Part shown: positions 1 through 6,687 of the stretch, in pieces
Layout of the letters: every line of letters starts with the position of its first letter
How positions within the stretch are numbered: the stretch's first letter is position 1
NCBI GenBank assembly: GCA_964575715.1
Contig: CAZNSG010000308.1
Span: 1 to 13,965, forward strand
Origin: PNAI01 sp964575715
GTDB taxonomy: Bacteria > Pseudomonadota > Alphaproteobacteria > Rhizobiales > Xanthobacteraceae
DNA: 13,965 bases
Reading direction: 5' to 3'
The notes under the pieces: generated by a model
The model's input: the letters and a program-made list of their open reading frames with translations, nothing else
Database searches by the model: none
Told to the model about the DNA's origin: nothing
Translations under genes and position numbers: made by a program

Positions 1-2
1 TG

Positions 3-755
3 GACGCCGAAACCGCCGTGCGCATGACGCGGCAGACCAACGACCGGCTGCACGCCTTCATCCAGACGAATCCTAAACGCTTTGCCGCTTTCGGCATCCT
101 GCCGACGCCCGATCCCAAAACCGCCGCCGACGAGCTGGAGCGCGTCGTGACGCGGCTTGGATTCAAGGGCGCGATGATCCACGGTCTCACCAACGGCCGC
201 TTCATCGACGACAAGCAGTTTTGGCCGATCTTCGAGCGCGCCCACGCGCTGGACGTTCCGCTCTACATGCATCCGTCCTTCCCAAACCCCACTGTCGCCG
301 CCGCCTACTACAACGACTATGCCGCGCAATATCCGGAAATCCTCGGACCGGCGTTGGGCTTCACCGTCGAAGCCGCGACGCAGGGCGTGCGCCTCGTCCT
401 GAGCGGCCTGTTCAAGCAGTATCCACGTCTCAAGATCATTCTCGGCCATCTCGGCGAAGGCATTCCGTTCTTGCTCTGGCGCATTGACCAGTCGCTGTCG
501 CGGCCGGGCAATAGCGGCGGATCGTTCCGCGATGCTTTCCGCGAACACTTCTATCTCACGACCAGCGGCAATTTCTCCGACACTGCGCTGGCCTGCAGCG
601 TGGCGGAAATGGGTATCGACCGCATTCTGTTTTCAGTTGACTGGCCGTTCATCTCCAACGAACTCGGAACGCGCTGGCTCGAAAAGGCTGCTCTCTCCGC
701 CGAAGACAAGACCAAGATTTTCAGCGGCAACGCCAGAAAACTTCTGAAACTCTAG
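3..755 (+). CDS. Amidohydrolase-2 family protein, gamma-resorcylate decarboxylase / ACMSD-like (5' truncated by window edge)
   Basis: The frame is already open at base 3, and the first visible residues (DAETAVRMTRQTNDRL) are internal to the family, so the N-terminus with its metal-binding HxH motif lies outside the window. Visible Amidohydrolase_2 (PF04909) landmarks, numbered from the GTG at 18, are YMHPSFP (His85), the block LGHLGEGIPFLLWRID (His144) and ILFSVDWPF (Asp208, the expected metal-ligand Asp). The pair LGHLGEG...LLWRID and LFSVDWPF resembles gamma-resorcylate and related hydroxybenzoate decarboxylases more than hydrolases. Known members are cytoplasmic, metal-dependent, non-oxidative decarboxylases of aromatic or heterocyclic acids, but hydrolases such as 2-pyrone-4,6-dicarboxylate lactonase share the fold. 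The TAG stop lies 20 bp from the stop of the convergent cyclic amidohydrolase gene. Family is confident; substrate is unknown. Confidence 0.9.
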   Translation, partial: DAETAVRMTRQTNDRLHAFIQTNPKRFAAFGILPTPDPKTAADELERVVTRLGFKGAMIHGLTNGRFIDDKQFWPIFERAHALDVPLYMHPSFPNPTVAAAYYNDYAAQYPEILGPALGFTVEAATQGVRLVLSGLFKQYPRLKIILGHLGEGIPFLLWRIDQSLSRPGNSGGSFRDAFREHFYLTTSGNFSDTALACSVAEMGIDRILFSVDWPFISNELGTRWLEKAALSAEDKTKIFSGNARKLLKL

Positions 756-775
756 GTCCGGACTGCTATGCAGGC

Positions 776-2185
776 TCATGGAGCACGCCGCAGCCATTCC
801 ACGTCCGGTGCCATGTTGGACGCGGCACGCGGGAGGTATCGGCCCGTCGGTTTGCCGACGATTTTTCCGTCGCGCGCGACAATTTTGCCGGCCTTGATCG
901 TGGCGATGGGCCAACCGCGCAGTTTCTTGCCCTCGAAGGGCGAGAAATCAGACATGCCTTGCAAATCCTCCGCCCGCACCACGCGCTCAAGATCGAGATC
1001 GACGATCGCGAGATCGGCGTCGGAGCCGACCGTGATTGTGCCCTTCTTAGGATAGATGCCGTAGATCCTGGCTGGCGCGCGTGTCGCTCGGTCGACCAAG
1101 AGCTCAAGCGGTACGCCGCGCAGGCGACCGTAATGCAGCAGCGCAGGAAGATGCGTGCCGAGTGCCGGAAGGCCAGGCCGCGCTCCGTGCAGTCCTGCCT
1201 CCGGCTTCTTGGTTGCGCGCGCGCGCGAGGTGTTGTCGGTGCCGATAGTGTTAATCGATCCTTCGAGCACCCCCTGCCATAACGCGTCGTGATGATCCTT
1301 GGTGCGGACAGGAGGCACCATCTTCACGAGAAATCCGTTTGGATCGTCGCTGGCAATGCCGAGATAGGGCGTGGTGGTCTCCACCGTGAAGCGCAATCCC
1401 TGCCGGCGGGCATTGCGCACCACTTCGAGCCCCTGACGGCTCGACAGATGCACGACATAAAGATGCGCTCCGGCAATCTTGGACAGATAGAGGGCTGTCT
1501 GGATGGCGAGCGCCTCGGCATCTGCCGGATGGGCGAACTCCCAGTCCGCCAGCGTGCCGTCTTTTTTCTTCTGCAGTTCCTTGCGTGCCTGATCGATCAG
1601 CGCGCCGGTCTCGCAGTGCACGCAGGCGATCGCATCCGCGCCGAGGCCGGCAACCGTGCGGAAGCCGTGCAGCAGCACGTCGTCCGGGATCGACTTCACG
1701 ATTCCCGGCATGCCCGACATGTAGAACTTGAAGGAGCGGATGCCGAACTCCGCCGCATAACGCGGAATTTCGTTGATCTGTTCTTCGGTGAAAATCTGCG
1801 GGTGGAAGACGGAATCGACATAGCTCAATTCGTCCATCGCCCGGCGGAATGCCGGAAGATGCAGCATGTAAGAATCTTCCAGGCTGCGCAGGAAAATGCC
1901 GATCGTCGTCACGCCGCCGAGTACAGCGGCCCGTGTTTCAGATTCGGCCTCTTCGTCGTAGGAGCGCTCATTTCCAATATGCGTGTGCGGATCGAAGATA
2001 CCAGGCAGCACCATCTTGCCACGCGCGTCATAGATCTCTTCCGCGTGCCCCAAAAGATCGTCTCCCAGGGCGACAATCTTGTCGCCGGAGACACCAACGT
2101 CTGAGCGTATGAGACCCACGCCAGGAATGACGAGGGTCCCGCCGCGAACGACCAGCTCGTATTGAGATCCGCCAGTTGTGCTCAT
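776..2185 (-). CDS. Dihydropyrimidinase / hydantoinase-type cyclic amidohydrolase (dihydroorotase-like)
   Basis: 469 residues, the usual length for dihydropyrimidinase, hydantoinase and allantoinase. All expected binuclear-centre ligands are visible in order: the HxH of DPHTHI (His67, His69), a Lys in SFKFYMSG that could be the carboxylated bridging lysine (Lys153), His190 in VHCETGAL, His246 in YVVHLSS and Asp317 in GTDNTS. The N- and C-terminal strands (LVVRGGTLVIPG and the VGSDADLAIVDLD region) form the beta-sandwich typical of subtype-I amidohydrolases. Family members hydrolyse cyclic amide bonds in the cytoplasm (dihydrouracil, hydantoins, allantoin, dihydroorotate). The ATG at 2185 is preceded 11 bases upstream by the stop of a broken transporter-protein remnant, so the gene probably once followed a transporter gene in an operon. 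It is last in the minus-strand group and converges on the gene ending at 755. Substrate cannot be assigned; a catalytically competent hydrolase is likely. Confidence 0.9.
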   Translation of the reverse strand: MSTTGGSQYELVVRGGTLVIPGVGLIRSDVGVSGDKIVALGDDLLGHAEEIYDARGKMVLPGIFDPHTHIGNERSYDEEAESETRAAVLGGVTTIGIFLRSLEDSYMLHLPAFRRAMDELSYVDSVFHPQIFTEEQINEIPRYAAEFGIRSFKFYMSGMPGIVKSIPDDVLLHGFRTVAGLGADAIACVHCETGALIDQARKELQKKKDGTLADWEFAHPADAEALAIQTALYLSKIAGAHLYVVHLSSRQGLEVVRNARRQGLRFTVETTTPYLGIASDDPNGFLVKMVPPVRTKDHHDALWQGVLEGSINTIGTDNTSRARATKKPEAGLHGARPGLPALGTHLPALLHYGRLRGVPLELLVDRATRAPARIYGIYPKKGTITVGSDADLAIVDLDLERVVRAEDLQGMSDFSPFEGKKLRGWPIATIKAGKIVARDGKIVGKPTGRYLPRAASNMAPDVEWLRRAP

Positions 2186-2196
2186 ATCAAACCCGC

Positions 2197-2346
2197 TTAC
2201 GTTAGGAACTCATTGGTGAAAGCGTCATCGATATTCACCGGTGTCTTGAGGGCGAGGTACTTGATCATCAGATCCTGTGTTTTTTCATCTTTTCCGCCGT
2301 GATGGCGCCGAGCGTCTTGGCTTTGTCCGCCATGGTCAGGAAGGCT
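2197..2346 (-). pseudogene. C-terminal remnant of an ABC-transporter substrate-binding protein (NitT/TauT/SsuA-like), frameshifted
   Basis: On the minus strand one frame reads FLTMADKAKTLGAITAEKMKK and stops shortly after. One frame over, directly downstream of a run of six A, it reads QDLMIKYLALKTPVNIDDAF followed by TNEFLT and a TAA stop at 2197-2199. Adding one A to the run joins the two into a single tail of about 50 residues that resembles the C-terminal end of nitrate/sulfonate/taurine-type binding proteins; the closing TNEFL is typical. The rest of the protein is absent, because the CodA-like gene ends at 2400. The remnant ends 11 bp before the cyclic amidohydrolase start. Recognition of the family is from memory of its C-terminal pattern. 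The frameshift could in principle be a sequencing error in the A run, but the missing N-terminal 85% could not. Confidence 0.5.
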
Positions 2347-2399
2347 CGGCAGCAATTGCGAGTTTGTATTCTTTCATGCGGACCGCAGTTAACATGACA

Positions 2400-3635
2400 C
2401 TAGGTCACGAGCTCCTGCGTGACGACCGAACGGGCGACTTCGCGCCCGTTTTTGATGACGTGCCGTCGCAGCGGCTGCAATCGGATGGCTTCGTGCACCG
2501 ACGGAGCCCCGACCACGACGAGATCGGCGCGTTTTCCGGCCGCGATGCCGTAATCCTGCGTGCGCGCAGCCTTCGCCGCGTTACCCGTGACCATGTCCAT
2601 GGCTTGCTCCAACTCATGCGGCAGCGTGAGCTGCGCGACATGCGCGATCATCGAGACGCATTCCAGCGGGTCGGGCTTGCCAAATGGATAGTACGGATCG
2701 TTCACGTCGTCTTGCGACGTAATGACATTTACACCACGAGCAAGAAGCTCTTTGACTCGTGCAATGCCTCGCCGCTTCGGCTCTCGGTCGAGGCGCGCCG
2801 AGCAGACCAGATTAATGTGCGCGTTGCACGAAATGGTAATGCCAGCGGTCGCGACCATGTCCACGATCTTGGCGGCATAAACATCGTTGTAAGCTGCCAT
2901 GGCGCCGCAATGGCTCGCGGCAACCCGACCATGAAAATCCTCCCGCATCGTCTTCAACGCGAGATATTCGAGGCTACGCGAATTCTCATCGTCAGTATCG
3001 TCGACGAGCATGTGGATATCGCGATTGTGACGCTTCGCGATATCGAAGCAGATGTCGATATGCTCACGCGCCTCGGCATCGGTATATTCATACCAGGGCA
3101 GACCGCCAACAATGTCGCAGCCTTGCTTCATCGCCTCGTCGAGCAATTCGGCTGCGCCAGGATCACGCGCGATGCCTTCCTGCGGAAAGGCGACCACTTG
3201 AATGTCGCAGTAGCGGTTGAATTTCTCGCGTGCGAGCAGCAGGCCTTGTGCGGCTCGCAGGCCGCCGATCGTGCCGACGTCCGCAAATAGGCGGAAGAAT
3301 GTCGTGCCGTTCTTCACGCCGGCCTCAAGCACGCGTATGGTGCGCGCGGCGACTTCGGCGGGATCGTATTTGCGCTTGAACTCGTTGGTGATTTCGATCG
3401 CCTCCGGTAGCGTGCCGGACGCATTGGGCCGCATTACCTCGCCCAAAAGAGATTTGTCGGCGTGGAAGTGCAGATTAAACATGCCCGGCAGCACAAGGCT
3501 TCCTGCCGCGTCGATCTCCAGCTGGCCCTTTCCACTCACTTTCGGCTGAACGGACGCGATGCGGCCCTTTTCGATCGAGATATCGACCGTTCCCGGCTGA
3601 CCACGAAGCTTGGCATTGCGAACGACGACATCCAT
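2400..3635 (-). CDS. CodA-like (cytosine deaminase family) metal-dependent amidohydrolase with altered metal-site motif
   Basis: 411 residues from ATG 3635; an adjacent GTG at 3638 would add one residue. The protein follows E. coli cytosine deaminase CodA closely in the core: LHFHADKSL (His56, His58), VVAFPQEG (Gln152, equivalent to substrate-binding Gln156), ASHCGAMAAYN (His242, equivalent to His246), EPKRRGIARVKELLARGVNV, and SQDDVNDPYYPFG (Asp309, equivalent to Asp313). Members deaminate or hydrolyse amidine-type bonds of cytosine, isocytosine, creatinine or triazines; AtzC is a relative. Oddly, CodA's HCDEIDDE (metal ligand His214, acid/base Glu217) is replaced by LVDDTDDE, so a Leu and an Asp fill those positions, with the nearest His three residues earlier. 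Substrate is therefore probably not cytosine. The gene begins about 28 bp after the upstream LVIVD gene ends, so the two are probably co-transcribed. No clear Shine-Dalgarno is seen. Confidence 0.85.
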   Translation of the reverse strand: MDVVVRNAKLRGQPGTVDISIEKGRIASVQPKVSGKGQLEIDAAGSLVLPGMFNLHFHADKSLLGEVMRPNASGTLPEAIEITNEFKRKYDPAEVAARTIRVLEAGVKNGTTFFRLFADVGTIGGLRAAQGLLLAREKFNRYCDIQVVAFPQEGIARDPGAAELLDEAMKQGCDIVGGLPWYEYTDAEAREHIDICFDIAKRHNRDIHMLVDDTDDENSRSLEYLALKTMREDFHGRVAASHCGAMAAYNDVYAAKIVDMVATAGITISCNAHINLVCSARLDREPKRRGIARVKELLARGVNVITSQDDVNDPYYPFGKPDPLECVSMIAHVAQLTLPHELEQAMDMVTGNAAKAARTQDYGIAAGKRADLVVVGAPSVHEAIRLQPLRRHVIKNGREVARSVVTQELVT

Positions 3636-3663
3636 CACGGTACCATGTTTTACGAAGTGGGCC

Positions 3664-4776
3664 TCAGGTCCGTTCGAGGATATGCAGCCCGCGAGTCCGG
3701 TCGATCAGATAGATAAGCCCGCGTGAATCGTAGCAAACATCGTTGCTTTGAACCCGTTTGGCGCCTTCCGGCACCGCGGGCATGAACGATGCAACCTCTT
3801 TCGGCACGTGCGGATTTGCGATGTCGACGATCTTCAGCCCGCGAGCAAACCAGGCGATCGGAATTTCCGTGCTGCGGATCTCTTCGCAGAACTGATGCAG
3901 GCCGGTGTAATCTGATTTCGGCGTTCCATCCTCCTCATCGACCTGAAAGCTCGCGAACGGAATTGGCCGCGTTTCATCGGTGATATCGACCAGCCACAGG
4001 AACGCCGGCGATGTCGGACCGGGCAATCGCACCACGTCTTCGTCGGCGACCAGCATGACACGGCGGCCGCGCAGAGGGAATGGCACGGGAAGCGCCGTGT
4101 GCGTCGGCCACGGGAATGGCGGACTCCAATCGAGACCGGAGATGAACTTTGGTTTGCTCATATCGTCGATATCGAGAATCACAAACCCACCATGCCAATA
4201 ACTCACATAAAGTCGGTTGCCGACACGCATCGGATGATGGCAGCGATGCGCGGTCCCTTCCCAGTTCGGTTTTTCACCGCCAGCGGTCCATTGGCCTGGC
4301 ATCCACCAGCGCCCGACTTCCTCTGGGTGCTCGGGTTTCTGGAAATCGATGATCGAAACAATATTACCGAGATAGCCTTCGATTTCCGGCGAACCATAAA
4401 CATAGCGCCCGTCGAACGTGAATCGGTGCATTCCACGTGTCCGCCACGTGCCGATATGCCGCGGCGCGGCTGGCTTGGTGATGTCGAAGATTTCGAGACC
4501 GCCGCGGAAGTTCGAATCCCGCCGGCCGATCGGATAAATTTCGCGGTTGACCAGCATGATGCTGTTTTCAACGCGAACCTTGTGCGACAGCGTGCCTTCG
4601 GGGACTTTAATCTCGGCAAGCTTGCGAGGCTTACTTGGATCGCTGACGTCGATGAGTGTGGTCCCATTCGGCGGAATGACATGCCCGACATAGGCAACTC
4701 CATCCCGCACCACTACTTGACCGCCGCCTGGACAGTCGAAATAGCCGACGACCTTGAGCCCCTTCGCAACCGCCAT
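3664..4776 (-). CDS. LVIVD-repeat beta-propeller protein
   Basis: 370 residues with no signal peptide or membrane segment, so probably cytoplasmic. LVIVD-type blade strands recur: TTLIDVSDPSKPRKL (about 39-53), GLEIFDITKPAAPRHIG (93-109), VSIIDFQKPEHPEEVG (140-155), FVILDIDDMSKPKFIS (198-213), WLVDITDETRPIPFAS (261-276), LKIVDIANPHVPKEVAS (314-330) and a final LIYLIDRTRGLHIL (354-367). This suits a six- to seven-bladed propeller. The protein is rich in His between blades (SHKV, GMHRF, AHRCHHP, YWHGG, PTHTALP, GLHQFC), which could be a metal site as in selenium-binding-protein/methanethiol-oxidase propellers; that comparison is inference. It is first in the minus-strand group, just upstream of the CodA-like gene. 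The ATG at 4776 gives a sensible N-terminus. Family is confident; molecular function is unknown. Confidence 0.8.
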   Translation of the reverse strand: MAVAKGLKVVGYFDCPGGGQVVVRDGVAYVGHVIPPNGTTLIDVSDPSKPRKLAEIKVPEGTLSHKVRVENSIMLVNREIYPIGRRDSNFRGGLEIFDITKPAAPRHIGTWRTRGMHRFTFDGRYVYGSPEIEGYLGNIVSIIDFQKPEHPEEVGRWWMPGQWTAGGEKPNWEGTAHRCHHPMRVGNRLYVSYWHGGFVILDIDDMSKPKFISGLDWSPPFPWPTHTALPVPFPLRGRRVMLVADEDVVRLPGPTSPAFLWLVDITDETRPIPFASFQVDEEDGTPKSDYTGLHQFCEEIRSTEIPIAWFARGLKIVDIANPHVPKEVASFMPAVPEGAKRVQSNDVCYDSRGLIYLIDRTRGLHILERT

Positions 4777-4960
4777 GCTTGATATCCCGTGTGGTAAAAA
4801 AATTAAAGCTGTAGGAAAGGCGGGGAGTTATCCCATACCAGCTTAGCCTCGCCGCGCGTTGTTCGCTACGTTTTTTTTGGAGCGATCGATGGCGCCCATC
4901 GCGGATCGCGGGCAAACGGGGGACCTATGGAATGGGCACGCATCCTGGCATTCATCACGG

Positions 4961-5164
4961 GAACATAACTGGGCAGAGAATTCCCATCAGCCATTGCGAC
5001 AACGCGAACGACGAATGAAGCGTTTCAAGTCACCTGGATCGGCACAGCGCTTCCTCTCAACCCACGCCGCCGTGTATGCCGTGTATAATGTGCTCAACAT
5101 CCAACGCCATCTGACCTCCCGCCGAGCCCTGCGCGTGTTTCACAATCAGGCTATGCTAACATGA
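4961..5164 (+). pseudogene. 3' remnant of an IS6-family transposase (DDE domain C-terminus)
   Basis: From about base 4961 the frame reads WAENSHQPLRQRERRMKRF, then KSPGSAQRFLSTHAAVY and NIQRHLTSRRALRVF, ending at a TGA at 5162-5164. The pattern NRAENSHQ...RRRER.M.RFKS...AQRFLS.H..V.N.FN.QRHL is the characteristic tail of IS6/IS240-type transposases and includes the final catalytic Glu (in AENSHQ). The catalytic D-D part and N-terminus are missing, and the sequence before 4961 is not recognisably transposase. A small internal duplication (GTGTAT repeated around a GCC) makes YAVYNVLN where the family has a shorter YNxFN. It is a dead fragment lying between the LVIVD gene and the second amidohydrolase-2 gene. 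Confidence 0.75.
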
Positions 5165-5226
5165 CGCCAAGCGACAGTCGCAGCGTGAACCGTTACGGCC
5201 ATGGTCCTTTGGTCTGCAAATTTTCG

Positions 5227-5243
5227 GTTATCGTGACAGTGCC
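5227..5243 (+). repeat. Candidate right terminal inverted repeat of the decayed IS6-like element
   Basis: GGTTATCGTGACAGTGCC lies about 80 bp past the transposase stop. Read outward-in it begins GGCACTGTCACG, which shares the GGCACTGT start common to IS6-family ends. No matching left end was found upstream, consistent with an element that has lost its 5' half. Assignment rests on a short match. Confidence 0.35.
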
Positions 5244-5284
5244 GCCCCGCGTCGCCGCCGACGCTGAAAACGGATTTTGATTCC

Positions 5285-6280
5285 ATGACCCACGGACCCC
5301 TCATCGATACTCATCAACACCCCGTGCCGGACTATTACAAACGCGCTCTTGCAACCATAGGCGTCGCGGGGAGCGGAGAGAATCCATGGCCCGAATGGAG
5401 TCTCGAGGAGCAACTTGAACTGATGGATGAAACCGGCATAACGGCCGTCGTCAATTCCATCGCATCACCCGGTGTATATTTCGGCGATACAGACCTTGCA
5501 GTCCGGATTTCTCGCGAGTGCAACGAGGGCGCGGCCAGGATGATCGCGGATCGGCCGCATCGTTTCGGCGCTTTCGCGCTTCTCCCCATGCCAGACGTCA
5601 GGGCTTCGATCGGAGAGGCGACCTATGCGCTCGACACCCTGAAGCTCGACGGCATCTGCTTGTTGAGCCATGCCGGCTCGCGTCATCTCGGGCACCCAGA
5701 CGAGGACGAGCTCTATGCGGAGCTCGATCGCCGCAAGGCAGTCGTTTTCGTTCATCCGCTTCGGAATCAGGCGCAGAATGTTCCAGCATACCAGTATCCT
5801 GCGGGAATAACCGAGCTGGTGCTCGACACCACACGGGCGATCGCCAACCTGCTATGGAACGGCACGTTCGGAAAATTTCCGAACATCCGATGGATCATGC
5901 CGCACGGCGGGGGCACCATACCGTTCCTGGTCTATCGGTTGAGTGCGATGGACAAGAAGCCGAAAATTCGTGAGCAGCTTCCTGGCGGCAGCGTGGCGGG
6001 CGCTCTCCGAAGTCTTTATTACGACGTAGCGGAAGTTGTCGCACCGGCACCGCTCGCGTGCCTCATGGCAACCGTCGATCCCTGCCACCTGTTGTTTGGA
6101 AGCGACTTCCCGTTTTCTCGGCATCGCGACCCGGCTCAGGACGTTAGAGACATGATTGCCGGTTTCGAGGCATTCGACGGCTGGGACGCTGCGACTCGTC
6201 GTGGCATCGAGCATGACAACGCTCTGAAGCTGTTTCCCAGGCTTGCGCAATCTATCGCGAACGCAAACGAAAAAAAGTAG
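5285..6280 (+). CDS. Amidohydrolase-2 family protein, ACMSD / 6-methylsalicylate decarboxylase-like
   Basis: 331 residues, a full-length Amidohydrolase_2 (PF04909) enzyme. Expected metal ligands are all visible: HxH in IDTHQHPVP (His10, His12), His157 in VVFVHPL, His207 in IMPHGGGTIPFLVYR and Asp274 in LLFGSDFPFS. The GGTIPF...R block and FGSDFPF resemble 2-amino-3-carboxymuconate-semialdehyde and 6-methylsalicylate/orsellinate-type decarboxylases, which remove CO2 from aromatic acids without cofactor oxidation. Some relatives are hydrolases. The ATG at 5285 gives the canonical N-terminus beginning a few residues before the HxH strand; no strong Shine-Dalgarno is visible. It is a distant paralogue of the gene at the window start rather than a close copy, and it is separated from the next gene by about 400 bp, so it is probably its own transcription unit. 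Substrate is unknown. Confidence 0.9.
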   Translation: MTHGPLIDTHQHPVPDYYKRALATIGVAGSGENPWPEWSLEEQLELMDETGITAVVNSIASPGVYFGDTDLAVRISRECNEGAARMIADRPHRFGAFALLPMPDVRASIGEATYALDTLKLDGICLLSHAGSRHLGHPDEDELYAELDRRKAVVFVHPLRNQAQNVPAYQYPAGITELVLDTTRAIANLLWNGTFGKFPNIRWIMPHGGGTIPFLVYRLSAMDKKPKIREQLPGGSVAGALRSLYYDVAEVVAPAPLACLMATVDPCHLLFGSDFPFSRHRDPAQDVRDMIAGFEAFDGWDAATRRGIEHDNALKLFPRLAQSIANANEKK

Positions 6281-6687
6281 GCCACAGTACGGCAATTGGA
6301 TCGCGCTTAGGCTAAATTCGCACCGGTAATCAGGCTACAGACGCTGCTGCTTTTTGGCCCGTCGTGGCATTAATTCTCTGGTTTTGTCTCGTTCCTCCCG
6401 TCGGGAACTTGCTCCGGTCCAGGTATTATGTCTCGGACATTTGGGAGGTTTTGTGCGGAGCCGGACAGAATCATGAGTTCTTAAGTGTTTCGCACGGCTC
6501 AACCATCGCTCCCAGTGTCTGGGGCCCATGTTAAGTTAGCGCTGGACCAAGGCAAGCCAACGGGGAGTGCAGATGCGAACAAAACATGCGATGATGCTCA
6601 AAGACTCGCAAGATTTCTGAACAGTGCTTGCGCGGCATGCGTGTGCGCGGCAGATTTGCGAACGAACAGGATCGGGAGGACGCGACA
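6281..6687. other. Intergenic region upstream of the Bug-type binding protein gene
   Basis: No gene is recognised in these 407 bp; the short open frames on both strands have unremarkable sequence and no ribosome-binding sites. The region holds a dyad at 6391-6408 and a TATTAT hexamer at 6424-6429 that could be a -10 element, though no good -35 stands 16-18 bp before it. The Shine-Dalgarno GGGAGGA at 6674-6680 belongs to the downstream gene. No clear intrinsic terminator follows the stop at 6280. Confidence 0.5.
6391..6408. promoter_or_regulatory. Palindromic element, possible operator
   Basis: GTTCCTCCCGTCGGGAAC contains two nested dyads: TCCCG-T-CGGGA and GTTCC...GGAAC. It lies 15 bp before a TATTAT hexamer (6424-6429) and about 280 bp upstream of the binding-protein start. 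The one-base centre of the inner dyad suits a protein-binding site better than a hairpin. It is a short element in a GC-rich genome and could be chance. Confidence 0.2.

Larger units (their letters stand above)
4777..5284. other. Divergent intergenic region
   Basis: This 508-bp stretch separates the minus-strand group from the plus-strand genes. It contains the transposase remnant (4961-5164) and its possible terminal repeat (5227-5243). A T8 run (4871-4878) and an A7 run near 4797 make the left part AT-rich. Promoters for both directions must lie here or further out, but no convincing -35/-10 pair was seen in either direction. The start of the amidohydrolase at 5285 lies only about 40 bp from the candidate IS end, so its native promoter may have been replaced. 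Confidence 0.6.

Noticed and set aside
1215..1227. Alternating GC tract that might be a Z-DNA-type or regulatory element
   Set aside because: It lies inside a coding region and is explained by a short Arg-Ala repeat in the protein.
1289..2104. Plus-strand open frame opposite the cyclic amidohydrolase
   Set aside because: All metal-ligand motifs of the dihydropyrimidinase family lie on the minus strand, so the plus frame is an antisense shadow.
2277..3290. Plus-strand open frame of over 300 codons opposite the CodA-like gene
   Set aside because: The minus-strand reading carries the CodA motifs in order; the plus frame has none and no ribosome-binding site.
4871..4878. T8 run as an intrinsic terminator
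   Set aside because: No stable GC hairpin immediately precedes it, and no plus-strand gene ends nearby.
6628..6687. Upstream start for the Bug binding protein
   Set aside because: It would put 20 charged residues before the signal peptide. The ATG at 6688 has a strong Shine-Dalgarno at the right distance.
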